64,000 nucleotides of DNA from Metridium senile. Taxonomy: Eukaryota; Cnidaria; Anthozoa; Actiniaria; Metridiidae. Where the stretch lies: NCBI GenBank assembly GCA_949775045.1, contig OX459109.1, positions 1,691,608 to 1,755,607 of the forward strand. The letters are read 5' to 3'. Within the stretch, counting starts at the first letter, position 1. Every line of letters starts with the position of its first letter. Below the pieces are notes generated by a model that did not search any database, was not told where the DNA came from, and was given only the letters and a program-made list of their open reading frames with translations. The translations under genes and the position numbers were made by a program. Shown one piece after another: positions 1 through 11,683 of the stretch.

Positions 1-117
1 AAGTTTTTTAGATCAGTTCGCTCAAACAAAGACGGTTGTTTTGAGTTTAAAGCATCACAACTCTTTATACATGAATATTTTGGTAAAACAAATTACACAG
101 GCGTATTCTATGGTTAT

Positions 118-217
118 TTAGCTTTAAAATGATGTGTAAATCATTGAAACAATACTTAATCTGACGAGCTAATGATTTTTTTACTGAGACACCCCGCGAA
201 GGTGGACTGTAACCTTA
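118..217. mobile_element. Fragment of TTAA-flanked MITE family
   Basis: The end sequence (acaccccgcgaaggtggactgtaacc followed by TTAA) and the inner agctttaaaatgat match one arm of the 11684-12402 element. Only one arm is present. Confidence 0.6.
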
Positions 218-249
218 AATTAGCTATGCTAAACTAGATACCCTGGATA

Positions 250-428
250 AATATTGATTAAAATAAATAAATAAATATATAAACAAATAAATGATAAATA
301 AATAAATGAATGAATGAATAAATAATAAATAAATAAATAGAATAAAAAAATAAAAAATAAATAAAATAAATAAAAAAATGAATAAATGAATAAATAAAAA
401 AATAAATAAAAAAATAAAAAAAAGGAAA
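250..428. repeat. AAAT/AATG microsatellite
   Basis: Imperfect tetranucleotide array of aaat, with aatg variants. Confidence 0.9.
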
Positions 429-1011
429 GGAAAAAGGAAAGGAAAACTATAGAAAATTATTTTCAAAATATATCCTGGAATTTTGCATAATTATGAGAGT
501 GTAAAAATTTTACACTTGCATAACTATGCAAATTTCGAACAAATCCTGTCACTCTTCTGATGATGTTGGTGACCGACGAAAGCTCAAGAGAATTTTACAA
601 ACAGTAGTGTTTGGCCTCAATCAATTCTTATAATTATCTAACATGCTACCGAAGGATAACTTTACTTTATATCCCAACAATATATTTTCTCGCGCAGTCA
701 TTGGTCAAAAGGGATCACGTGGTACATTCTTGGCGGACGAGTATCAGTCGATATCCCCCGTCCAAAGTTGATATTTGTCCGCTTAATTTTGTTTTTGACA
801 AAAAAGAGCCATGGAAAATAACCAAAACTGTTTTATCAAGACCTCTGATAATGAGATTAAAAGACTAGTCCAAGAAGCGACACCTGGCAATACAAAAAAG
901 TCGACTAAGTACGCTGTGAACGTATTTTTGTGAACGTATTTTAGTTTTCACCTTGCACTTTAATGGCTTTCCTTCGCCAACCAAACAAGATAAAGTAGTT
1001 GGGATATAAAA

Positions 1012-1195
1012 TAAATAAACCCCTTCTGGCTTACTGGAATATCGGCTTATAATGTCCTCTGATGAGAAATGTTCCTCAAAATATCACATTTGCCCTCGAA
1101 GCTTCGCTTCTCGGCCAAATGTTTATTTTTCGGACCATTTCTCATCCTTGGACATTATCCGCCGATATCCTAGCCGCCAGAAGGGGTTTATTTAC
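1012..1195. mobile_element. Palindromic MITE
   Basis: Ends aaataaaccccttctggc and gccagaaggggtttattt are inverted copies, and inner arms (tatcggc...atgtcc) also pair. No coding capacity. Confidence 0.7.
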
Positions 1196-1260
1196 TAAAT
1201 ATCCTTTATATTTGTACCTTGCACGGTTGTTTCAAATGCTGGTGAACATTCAAGGCTAAC

Positions 1261-4200
1261 CTGTCCCACCATTTCCCTCTACAATCAGCACAGTAAATAT
1301 CTTGCTGTAGAAGAAGTTTGAGTTGCTCTACTGCCTCATCGTAACGTTTCATCTTCTGGAGGACTTCAACACCAAGATAACACATCTTAGTATAGACCCA
1401 CTCAGCAGAGAAACAACGTAGATGGATTGGTAGCTTGGCAGAAAACGGCTAAGGAACAGATCCAATTTATCGTCATGATTATTATTATCTTTATCACTAT
1501 CATCAGCATTGTCAAAATATTGTTATCATTGTCATCATTGCCACAGGGACCCCTAATCAATCAAAAATTATGGGTAAAATAGATGAAAAACGCGCGCACA
1601 TGCAATTGTTCATCGCTTGGGCTTCCTGTGTCGACTACTGCTCGTTATATCTGTTGGGCTTCCTGTGGCAGCCGTTGCTTGGTAACTTGTGCACCCCTTG
1701 TGATAATATATATGTGACAAGGGATGAAACTCCCATTACGAATTTCTATAAAAACGCTTATTTCAAGTCGAAATATTGCTTCTAGTAGAAATAAAACGAC
1801 ACATACATGTTGAAAGAGGGAAAAACATACCATTTATTAACTTTTTATAAAATACATTTCATGAAAACATTTTTTTTCTTCGAAATATCAATTTTACGAA
1901 CTGCAGTGCAACGTGGAGGTACCGGAAGTCAGGTTTTAGATAGTGAAACATTATCAAATGTCTTCACAACTATTTCGGAAAGGTGACTTTGCTCCAGCGG
2001 TGTGTCGGATTTAGCAAGACTTACCGTTTGATGTCTTCAAAGTTGTTTATATTGTCCATCGGACATCATCTTGTTCACATTTGGCAGAAAAAAATAATCA
2101 CTTCCGGTACCTCCACGTTGCACTGCACATATTTTGAGTATTTGATAGTTTCATCCCTTGTCACATATTACTAAACTAGAGAGATTTGCGGAGAAAAGCT
2201 ACGCGAGAAAAGTTTTTGAATTTAGCCATTCGTCACCAAGCAACGGCGGCCACAGGAAGCCCACCAGATATCACGAGCAGTAGTCAACACAGGAAGCCCA
2301 AACGAAGAACAATTGCATGCGCACGCGTTAACGTTTTTCATCTATTTTATTAATAATTATTGATTGATTATGGGTCCCTGTGTCATTGCTATCAAAATAT
2401 CATTGTCATTATTGTCATCATTGTTATCAAAATACCATTGTCATTGTCGTCATCATTGTCATCAAAATACCATTGTCATTATCGTCATCATTGTTATCAA
2501 AATACCATTGTCATTGTCGTCATCATTGTTATCAAAATACCATTGTCATTATCGTCATCATTGTTATCAAAATACCATTGTCATTATCGTCATCATTGTT
2601 ATCAAAATACCATTGTCATTATCATCATCATTGTTATCAAAATACCATTGTCATTATCGTCATCATTGTTATCAAAATACCATTGTCATTATCGTCATCA
2701 TTGTTATCAAAATACCATTGTCATTATCGTCATCATTGTTATCAAAATACCATTGTCATTATCGTCATCATTGTTATCAAAATACCATTGTCATTGTCAT
2801 CATCATTGCTTTCAATTGTCATTGTCATACCACTATCACTATCATAATCATCATTACCATCATTATCACCACCATCATCATCATGATGATGATTGTAGTG
2901 TCTTTACATTATATTCTGGGATACCTGTGTCTTTATAATATTATGGGATACCTGTGTAATGTATTGTTGTTAGTTGCATTAAAGATGGCAACCAATTGAA
3001 TGACGAGTAGTGAAGGTTTAATCCGTTTCAATCCGTATTGATCCGTAGAGACAGTACAATGATCATCATCATCACAATCATTACTTTCATCACAACTAAT
3101 CACTAACATCGATCATGAAAACAAATCATGACCAAAGTACTATGAAAATCACTGGAGTGGTAAAATGTCCGTCAACTTGAAAATTTTGTCCTTGGAGGTG
3201 TGTTCTTTTTGTACCACATGACCAATTTTGAGCAAAATGATTGGCTAATCACATGGTACAAAAACAAGAAATCTCTGAAAGAACGTATAACAAATCATTC
3301 AAACCTTTTCTGTAGCCTCCAATGCCTCCAACACCATCCTGTAGCATTCCTTGGCTTTGGGGTAATAGCTATACGCTAATTCTAATTCTCCAGTTCCTTC
3401 AAGAGCTATTGCCATGTCATGCTTGTCCTGATAGGCATTAGCAAAGGTTATCATGGCATCACGGTCGGCAAAGATTGTTACCTCTCTTAGTATCTTGTAG
3501 TCAGGATAGAGAAGTTTACCAATGTTGGCGAGAAATATAGTTGATCTATACGGATACAAAACATAGGATATTATCATAATGATGATGATGATAACGATGC
3601 TGATAATGATGTTACTAATGATGATGATGGTGATGATGACGACCATGACGATGATTGTTGATCTATACAGGGTCCAAACATAGGATATTATTATTATGAC
3701 GATAATGATGATGATAATGATGATGCTACTTATGATGATGATGATGATGATGACGATCATAACGATGATAGTTAATCTATATAGGAACAAAGCATAGGTT
3801 ATTATAATTATGATGATGATAATGATAACGATGTTACTAATGATAAAGATTATGACGGAGATGGTGATGGTGATGATAACAATAATAATTACGAGACAGT
3901 GTGATGGTAACAATGATGATAATAATAATGATGAGTGTGTTGGTAACGATTATGATAATGGTAAAGATGGTGATGATGACAATCACGATAATGGTGATGA
4001 TAATGATAATGATAAAAATAATCTTATGGTAACAATAAGCATAATATTGTAAGCATTTTACATATCATTCATCTATAGAACATCAATATAATATGGCCAC
4101 CTTGTTTTTGCCACCAGTTTTTTAGGTCCTGACGAAATCCATGCCAATACATTTTCTTTAAAATTTACTATTTGAATGATCGTACGAAAAGACTGGGAAC

Positions 4201-6870
4201 TAATCTCATTAATATTCCTAATATTCCTTAATTAAATAATATTCCTAATATTCCTTGTTGTCTGTCTACACGAGCAAATTTCGTCCTTGACAATTTTTCC
4301 TTGTCAAGGAAAAGCCAACATGCTAGCTTTTCCTTGTCAAGGAAAAATTGTTCATTTTACTCCATCTACATGAGCAATTTTTCCTTGTCAAGGAAAACTT
4401 GTCAAGGAAAAATTGCTCGTGTAAACGCCGCTTTACATGTATATCATATATGTATTATTCCATAGTTTGTTTCTTACAGTTGATTTGCTTGTCCATTATG
4501 CTTGTTCTCATCATCTTCTGGCATGATGTTCATTGTAAACAGCAAAAGAACTCTCAGAAACACAAATTTCGGCCTTGATGACACACAGACACATGGTCCT
4601 AGAACAGCTTTTGCTCTGCAGGGAAATACAAAAAAAAATGAAAATGATTATAAATGATAACAGTTATTAATAATGTTGATAATGATTAATAAATGAGTGA
4701 ATAAAAGACTGTGATAAAAAAGAATGCTCTAATGACTTTGCTGATAATTAAAAAATAATGATGATGGAAATTATGACCTTATTTAATGGTGATATGAAAA
4801 GATGATGATGATTATACATAATGGTGACTATGAATATGATGATGATTATGGCTGTGATTATGAAGATGATGATGATGATGATAACAACCTTTTTAAGATG
4901 ACAGCAGATGCATTGCCAAACAATGTCCTCTGTGTTCCACCATGTTTTATCAATGCATCAATGATATCATTCTTTGTCTGTCCTTTATGCTGTGGTGTCT
5001 TACTGTGAATGATGTGGAATGCTTTGCCTAAGTCTTTCAGGTCCCCGGCTGATAATAGTCTCAGCGTTTCTCTCAAGTCAGTAAGACACTTCTCGCTTTC
5101 TAGAAAACCTGGGAGATGACACTAACTTTAATAATAGGTAATATAATTAAATTTGTAACACTGTAAAAAATATTGACTTGACTTTACTGACGTTTCGAGC
5201 TTTAGCCCTTCGTCGGAGAGGCAACGACGAAGGGGTAAAGCTCGAAATGTCAGTAAAGTTAAGTCAACTTTTTCTACAATGTTACAGAATTCATTATATT
5301 ACCTAACAAATTTAAATATTTTACCTGCTTTTAGTAGATCATTCAATACTGGTTTCAAGTCCTTTGCTATCTTAGGATAGTCTATCTTAGAACATCTAAA
5401 CCACCCTGGCCTCCTTTGAAACAATCTGATGTACAACTTCTGACACTCTATAGGAAACGCCTGAAATTTCTCAATGACTGCCACATCTTCTTCATTGAAT
5501 AAACTTTTATCTTCTTCATTTGAGAGTACCGTGTCAAGTACTAGTTTGAAATTAGCCAAGTAATAAGGATCTGATTGGTTGTCTTGAGCATCGTCAAAGC
5601 TTGTTTCACTAGCTGCATCCATTGATTCTGAGGCAATTTCACATTTAGATGTAGAAATGTTGCACTTATTAGGCTCAACGCCATTGAAGCTTGCTTCACT
5701 TTCTACATCCATTGATTCTGAGAAGACATTTTCGCATTTAGATGTAGATTGCCTAGTTAAAATGTTGCACTTACTAGGCTCTACGTTGTTGAAGCTTGCT
5801 TCACTTTCTACATCCATGGATTCTGAAAACATGTTAGCAGACATAGACTTTTGCAAAGTTTTATTCTTGATAAACTCCACATTGTCAAGGCTTACTCGAC
5901 TCCCTGAATCCATTGACTGCATAATAGTTTTAGATTGATCTGCAGAAGAGGTAGCTAAAGAGAAAATATCAGAGCGATTGTTTTCACCTTTGAGCTCTTC
6001 TAAGCTCATTCCTCCAGTTGAATCCACAGATTTTGACATTGTAGTTTTATTTGAAGACTGATTCAAATAGTTAGAAGTATTCAGATTATTAAAAACACCG
6101 GTGTTTTTGGACTCTATGTTAATATTGAAATCATTCATGTTTGTGTCACAGGTGATTGCACAAATTTTCTTGCTTTTAATGTTTGTGCTTGTATTACTTG
6201 AATTGCTTGTAGAGGATGGATTGTTTTTCCTTCTTTTTGAATTCCCACGACAATCAATCAATATTTCCGAACTTTTCTTGTTAATTGTGACCTTTTTTCT
6301 ATTCACATCGAGCAGTTTTACATCGCTTGAGTGAGTTTTTGTGTCAATATTTGATTCAACTTGTATGACATTTTCGTTTTTCAAAATATTGTTTTCTGAA
6401 TTCTGTTCTAACACTTTTATTCCCTCATCTTTAAAGCAAGAATCTAAATGATTGTTTATCAATGAATGTAGAACTTTAGCATCGCAGACTGGACATCGCA
6501 CACTGCGCTCCCGAACTGGATTTTTAATCCAATCCTCAATAGTACGATTCGACTTCGATTCTGCAGAACTTTCTGGCACTTTGCTTCTAGTGCTCGCGTC
6601 TTTGAATTTTTCATTGCCCATCTTAATCCGGCTAAACTTTTTGGTCATCACTTCTGGTGAAGAGTTTTCAGCAGTTTTCTTTCTTGAAGAATTTTTCGTT
6701 GAATTTGCTTTGCTTTGCGCATCATTCCGAGCTAATTTAGAGTTGGAATTTTGAAATTCCAGATCAATGTTTTCAACTAAGTTTGGTACGTTGTCCGTCA
6801 CGTTGTCCTCGACACAGTGCTTAAGAGAGAGTTTTCTCTTTTTATTTACTTTACCATTAGACGAAGCCAT
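1261..6870 (-). CDS. FAN1: FAN1, FANCD2/FANCI-associated nuclease 1 (5' part, five exons)
   Basis: Exons read on the minus strand: 6870-5325, 5108-4889, 4615-4478, 3545-3305, 1448-1261. All introns are GT-AG and phases agree, giving 777 codons of the roughly 1,000 usual for the family. FAN1 is a nuclear structure-specific nuclease in DNA crosslink repair, recruited by ubiquitinated FANCD2. Seen here: lysine-rich NLS-like stretches; a UBZ4 zinc finger with Cys126, Cys129, His141 and Cys145; a long Ser/Asn-rich linker with degenerate repeats; then the conserved SAP-like region starting near the YYLANF motif, and the TPR-like helices of exon 5, which ends at Trp-Trp-Asp-Arg. The VRR-NUC catalytic domain is not in the window and should lie left of position 1. 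The ATG at 6870 opens the long first exon and faces KXD1 across a short shared promoter. Family identity follows from collinear recalled similarity to human FAN1 in all five exons. Confidence 0.93.
1547..2380. mobile_element. Foldback element in FAN1 intron 4
   Basis: The outer arms (about 1547-1690 and 2230-2380) are inverted copies sharing cacaggaagccca, the acgagcag core and gggtccctg ends. Inner arms around 1895-1925 and 2102-2130 (accggaag, tgcagtgcaacgtggagg) also pair. It separates two blocks of the same ATTGTCATC-type minisatellite (1490-1545 and 2385 onward), so it probably inserted into that array. Confidence 0.7.
2385..2810. repeat. 35-bp minisatellite
   Basis: About twelve copies of a 35-bp unit containing ttgttatcaaaataccattg. 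Because 35 is not a multiple of 3, all three plus frames stay open, producing spurious ORFs. Lies in FAN1 intron 4. Confidence 0.9.
3537..4030. repeat. Tandem copies of the FAN1 exon-4 acceptor segment plus GAT array
   Basis: A unit of about 116 bp holding gatctatac...cataggatatta and GAT triplets is repeated about three times (near 3541, 3659 and 3775). It then decays into a GAT/AAT array to about 4030. The first copy contains the real minus-strand acceptor of exon 4 (AG at 3547-3546). Confidence 0.75.
4236..4440. mobile_element. Palindromic MITE relic in FAN1 intron 3
   Basis: Repeated inverted copies of tttttccttgtcaaggaaaa, with outer ends cacgagcaa and ttgctcgtg. Confidence 0.65.
4800..4885. 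repeat. GAT/ATC triplet array at FAN1 exon-2 donor
   Basis: Triplet repeats begin four to ten bases downstream of the minus-strand 5' splice site at 4888. Confidence 0.8.
5135..5305. mobile_element. MITE family A (GTAACACCGT type), full palindrome
   Basis: taggtaatataat and attatattaccta ends flank inverted arms with gacgtttcgagctttagc around a short loop at about 5215. Related copies lie at 12675-12850, 18367-18505, 26462-26715, 33338-33620, 34051-34145, 34366-34525, 35092-35240, 37160-37260 and 37785-37950. Confidence 0.85.
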
Positions 6871-7334
6871 CTTAAACTTCTAAGCAATGTTATCAAGGAA
6901 CATCTTGTTTCGTTCTGTTTTTGAGACTTTGTCAACCATCTTGGAAATATGCAGTTTTACGACTTGAACACCTTTCGCCAAGAGGTCAAATTTACGTCAA
7001 AATTTTTCAATAAATTCTGTAACCTTTGAATTTTTAAGCAGCCCATAGCAACAAGCACTTGTCAATAATGTAAATAAATTCGCAAAAACTCTTTTTAACA
7101 AGTTCTGTTTTGCTAAAAATCGCTTCTTTTTACCAATCAAAACTATCACATTTTTGTTCTTTCCCGCCACGAGTTTGTTTTTATGTCAGCGGACGAGGAC
7201 TACCCAGAAACGCTCGCGCGTCTACGAACACAGGAGCCCCGCAGATCAAAAGAAGAAGAAAAAACATGGCGACCTCGTGACTTGACAAAGCCTACGCCAC
7301 TTTTTGGCGAAAAATCGCTTTTAAAGTTTTCAAA
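6871..7334. promoter_or_regulatory. Divergent FAN1/KXD1 promoter region
   Basis: 464 bp separate the two start codons, so both promoters and 5' UTRs must fit here. The right half (about 7140-7260) is visibly richer in CpG than the AT-rich left half. TTTCCCGCC at 7160-7168 matches the E2F consensus, which would suit a DNA-repair gene. No TATA box is obvious. The regulatory role is inferred. Confidence 0.6.
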
Positions 7335-10300
7335 ATGGAGGAAGAACAATCCAAAGATGAACCTGTTGCTAAAGCTTCACCATCTGATACGTTTTGCAAT
7401 ACTATGTCAAGCATGATCTGTCAAAAAGATGTCGAAATCATCCATTCTATTCAAATGAACGCGTAAGTTTGCAATTTTTTGCAATCATTTTGGTGGGTAC
7501 CAATTCATTCATTTACTACATCATCCATCCATTCATTCGTTTGCTCATTAAATTGGTTCTTTCAGGTTTTCAAAGATGGATAAAACCAATGAAAAGTTTG
7601 ATAAGTTCAACCGTCTCTCATCTGATCGATACAATAGACTGCATAATCACTTCCAAAACCATACAAGAATGTTGGTTGACATGAAGAAAGATTTAGATAT
7701 CGTCTTTAGAAGAATTAGGTGAGGTTTACAATAAAATGCAGCAAATAAATTAATAAATGCATGAATGAACTAGCAGTCAAAGCTTTAGTCGACACTCTGA
7801 AGCCTGCAAAGGATGTCATCAATATGGACATAATTTGTGATTTATTACATGTTTTATAAATAAATATTTGTTTGATAATCTACAACTGCAACAACTTGTT
7901 AAGGTCCGGGCAAACGGCTTCAACATTTGCTTCAACTTCCATTTGATTTTGTTGAATGGCAATGTTGAAGCCGTGTGCCCAGGCCTTTAAATGCGCTCAA
8001 CACGTTTCAACAAGTTGAAAGGGTGGCAATTGGCTTCAACATTGCCAATTTAACAAAGTTGATTGAAGCAAATGTCGAAGCTGTTTGCCTGGGCCTATAT
8101 TGCCATATAACACACAGGATTCGTGCTACTCCTTAAACTCCTTGAAAACTCCTTAGATTTGATTTACGTTTTTAAGGGCACTTGAAAAGCCCTTGAATTT
8201 TAGAAAATCAGCAAAAACTCCTTAAAAACTCCTTAATTCTATCTAAAGTAGGGTAAAAATTCTAGTATTGCAAATTAATGTTAAGTAAAAAAATTAGTAT
8301 TATACATCAGTTACGTAAAATAATTTCAACAAGATTAATTAAAATCGCAAAGGAATTATCAGACAGGCATCCCTGCATCTAATGAGAGGTACTGAAAACG
8401 ACCATCCAAAACGACTGTCCTCGCAAAAAGTGCTTAAAAATTACTTTTTGGTCCTTGAAATCTGCTTGAAAATTGCTTGAAAACTCCTTAGATTTTGTTT
8501 ACTGACATCAGCACGAACCCTGAACACAAACATGTGTACAAACAAAACATGTTATGTATAAATCGATAGAGAAGAAATGCTGACATAGTAGCTTTGATTA
8601 GGATAATGATTTTTTGAAAAAGGTGAACTGGTAAATGCCAAGGGTTAATCCTCTTCTCTTCAAAAGCATCTTTTACATCAACGTTTTAAAGGATTGGAGT
8701 TACAGTCCAGACACTCCAACCTGGACCACTTATATAGACAAAATATGCAATTAACCAATCAGATTGTGATATTCCAATCAATGAGCCAATGAGGTAGCTG
8801 ATCGATGTAAACAGTAAAGATTGCGCCAAGATGTAGAAAGTAACGATTGGTCAGAATAAACCCATTGTACAAATATCGTAATTTGATTTGAGGGTCTTGT
8901 CTAAGTGGTCCTGGTTGGAGTGTCCATATCTATCTATCTATTAGTAAAATGAGCACCATCGGCCTCAAGTTTATCAGTTTATGACTGTCACGAGTTACCG
9001 ATGTTAAATAAGGTTACTTTACTTTACTTTAGATATCTCCGGTCACTGTTATTTTATTAGCATTTCTAGTGTACGGGTGACTGTTTTATCAGTCATTTGA
9101 GAAGGGTGAAATGCTACAGAAACTGGAACGTTCTATACAAAGGAGATTATTATGATTGAATTTATATCTCCTATGAATTTTCCAAACATTAAGTTGATTT
9201 ATACACTGTAAATGCTCATCTCAACAACTAATAGTGAAGTCTTCTTGATCATCATATATTCTCATACCTGTTGCTATTTAACAGGAATTTGAAGACCAAG
9301 TTATCAAAGCAATATGGTGATGCATTTATGGGTAAGCAGTTGGCAGACCATCATTTGATGATTTAAGTATTAGTATTTACATCAATAATTATTTTGATAA
9401 TAACTTTACAAGTTAACATACAAGCTCTGCCACAGAGTAATAATTTTATTGACGGATCTGAAACATTTTTATAATCAAATTGAAATTCACAAGTCTCCAT
9501 CCAATGATTGTCACTGTGATTCGCTGTGGTAAGTTTACTAAGCAGTAGAATCGTTTGCATTAGGAAATCATGAAAAAATTATGGAATTGAGTGGGATAAT
9601 TAATAGAGGTCATACATGTAGAGGTGGCATGTGGTTCACTTTATAGCATTTCTAGTGTACGGGTGACTGTCTTATCAGTCATTTGAGAAGGGTGAAATGC
9701 TACAGAAACTGGAATGTTCTCTACATAGGTGAACCAAGTAGATTTGCTTCTCCTCAGAACTTTCCAAACAAATATTTAATATTCAAAGATGAACCATGTT
9801 GCACTTGTAATGATAATCTATAGTGATTTGCATCATCATCATCAACATAATCATCACTCTCTTAAATTCCTCCACCATGATCATCACTCTCTTAAATTCC
9901 TCCACCATGATCATCATCAATATCGTCATTATCATAATCATCAATATTGTCAACATAAATTCCTCCACCACCATCATCATTAATATTATCACCATCAATA
10001 TAATCATCATCATCAATGTTATCATCAATATTATCATCATCATTGTCAATATCATCATCAATATCATCATCATCATCAATATTATCATCATCATTGTCAA
10101 TATCATTATCAATATCATCATCATCAATATTATCATCATCATCGTCAATATCATCATCATCATCAATATCATCAATATTATCATCATAATCACTAGTTGT
10201 CCATTCATATTACCATCTATTTTGTATGTTCTATAAATAATACCATAATAAAAAATCATTTATTTCTTCTTAAAGTGACATCGAAAAATATCCAAAAAAT

Positions 10301-11045
10301 AGAAGAACTCGAAGTGCAAGCAACCTACACTGAGGAAAAACCACAAAGTGAACCTCAACAAACGGACACTACAGATACACAGAATAGATTAAAAACACAT
10401 GGACAGGACGGACAGGACTCATTAAATGCGCAAAGCAGTAGCCTTGGTGCCGAAGAAACAGCTACGAACACAACTGCAGAGGAAATTGAAACTCGGAAAA
10501 GTAAGGATGGACGAGTTAGTACGCAAAGTAAGACAGCTTATGAGAGCAAGCTTGTTCCACAGCTTAGCACTAGCGATGAAAGTTATGGTGTTCAAGATAC
10601 TGATAGCGATGATGATAATGGTGGTGATGTTGGTGATGATAATAATGATGATAATGGTGGTGACGATGGTAAAGATAATGATGGTGATAATAGTAATATA
10701 AATACATTGGATGGTGATGATGACAATAGAAATGAAGATGTTAATGATGATGATAAAGACGCCAACTCAGCAAAGCAACATCAAGGCAATAGTCCAACAA
10801 GTAATTTTAAACAGCAAAGTTCACATGAAACAGCATCTAAAACTACATGCAATAAAGAACTAAACAAATCCAACGAAGAAAGCCCTACACAAGATGCAGT
10901 AGTTGCCACTCATTGCGAGTATTCTAGTTCAGATGAAAGTCTAGAATCTGATTCTGATGACGAAACTGGTGATACACAGAATAAAGACATTGAATCGCGA
11001 AGAACATACAATGAAGGCATTCAATCAAAAAATATCAATTCTTAG
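7335..11045 (+). CDS. KXD1: KXD1, KxDL motif-containing BORC/BLOC-1 subunit
   Basis: Four exons: 7335-7462, 7566-7718, 9285-9331, 10276-11045. All are GT-AG, phases agree, and the product is 365 aa ending at TAG. KXD1 is a small cytosolic coiled-coil subunit of BORC, which couples lysosomes to Arl8/kinesin, and it is linked to BLOC-1. The conserved core is residues 35-110: the KTNEKFDKFN helix, a long amphipathic helix, then the signature Lys-Lys-Asp-Leu in VDMKKDLDIVFRRIR, then the short KLSKQYGDAF segment. The last exon adds about 250 residues of low-complexity sequence rich in Asp, Asn, Ser and Thr, so the protein is roughly twice the length of the human one (about 176 aa). Part of that tail (about 10600-10760) comes from GAT-type triplet repeats. 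The start was chosen as the ATG in frame with the core; an ATG at 7183 is in another frame. Confidence 0.92.
7772..7885. mobile_element. Fragment of the CCACACT...TTTGCAGG MITE
   Basis: Shares gcctgcaaaggatgtc and the hairpin-side sequence with the copies at 30948-31243 and 36868-37165. In KXD1 intron 2. Confidence 0.6.
7905..8098. mobile_element. MITE family B (GGGCAAACGG type)
   Basis: Inverted arms with gggcaaacggcttcaacatt and the matching gtttgcctgggcc end. Other copies: 27415-27612 and 55245-55485. Confidence 0.75.
8113..8523. mobile_element. Interspersed repeat, CTCCTTAAACTCC family, copy 1
   Basis: Shares start ttcgtgctactccttaaactc and end ttactgacatcagcacgaacc with the 15095-15385 copy. 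Ends form a short inverted repeat (ttcgtgct/agcacgaa). Confidence 0.75.
9057..9195 (+). repeat. Direct repeat copy 1, left of KXD1 exon 3
   Basis: About 85 bp (from agcatttctagtgtacggg through ctacagaaactggaa) is nearly identical to 9643-9780, and similarity continues weakly to cctatgaattttcc. Confidence 0.85.
9643..9780 (+). repeat. Direct repeat copy 2, right of KXD1 exon 3
   Basis: Second copy of the 9057-9195 repeat in the same orientation. The pair brackets exon 3 (9285-9331). Confidence 0.85.
9828..10195. repeat. ATC/ATT triplet array, KXD1 intron 3
   Basis: Imperfect triplet repeats ending about 80 bp before the exon-4 acceptor. Confidence 0.9.
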
Positions 11046-11123
11046 AATAGGCCTTTCACAAATTTGAATTTCTGTCTTCTAGACGCGAAACATTCAAAAT
11101 GGGACTTTGTGTTCTGTTGAAGA

Positions 11124-11293
11124 AATAGAAAACAAGCAAGGCAGCCTGCACTATTGCTCTACGTGGGAATTTTAAGAAGACGAGAGAAGCATTAGGAAAA
11201 GCATGACACGTAGCAGAGTGCTTCTCAAGTCTTCTTAAAATTCCCAAGTGCTCTTTAACTCAATAGTGCACTGCTGTCAAGTTTTCTATTTCT
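11124..11293. mobile_element. Nested palindrome just after KXD1
   Basis: Outer arms aaatagaaaacaagcaaggcag and ctgctgtcaagttttctattt. Inner arms tgggaattttaagaagac and gtcttcttaaaattccca. Confidence 0.7.
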
Positions 11294-11683
11294 TTTATAA
11301 AATATTCAGTTGTTAAAATCAAACGAATCGACGTTCCATGCACTGTTGAGTTAAAGAGAACGCACGATTTATACCAAATATTTTATAATGCATCCTTCTG
11401 GGTCTCATCAAGAAAAAGACAAATACAAAAACATACAAACAAACTCAAAATTTTAATATATATATATATATTGTATAGCTAAAATGAAAACAACATTGTA
11501 TCATTTTGATAAGGAACTCAGTAGGGTTTTCCGATTCAACGACTTTGGTACTAATAGTACCAGATACTAATTAGCATACATGTTAACCGTTATTAGAATT
11601 TCTAGGAGTTGCACGTGTTCAAAATATTACATTTTCTGAGTAAGAATAAAAAATAAGAACAATATTGCAGAAATAATGACAAA

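Larger units (their letters stand above)
1..1260. other. FAN1 intron 5, repeat relics only
   Basis: No FAN1 exon was found left of 1261, so this is the start of an intron whose next exon is outside the window. It holds a transposon fragment (118-217), an AAAT array and a palindromic MITE (1012-1195). Nothing was recognised in 470-1010. Confidence 0.6.

Noticed and set aside
2360..2999. Three overlapping ORFs of 155-211 aa
   Set aside because: Products of the 35-bp minisatellite in FAN1 intron 4; low-complexity and equally open in all frames.
9783..10259. Met/Ile-rich 158-aa minus ORF and matching plus ORFs
   Set aside because: ATC microsatellite in KXD1 intron 3.
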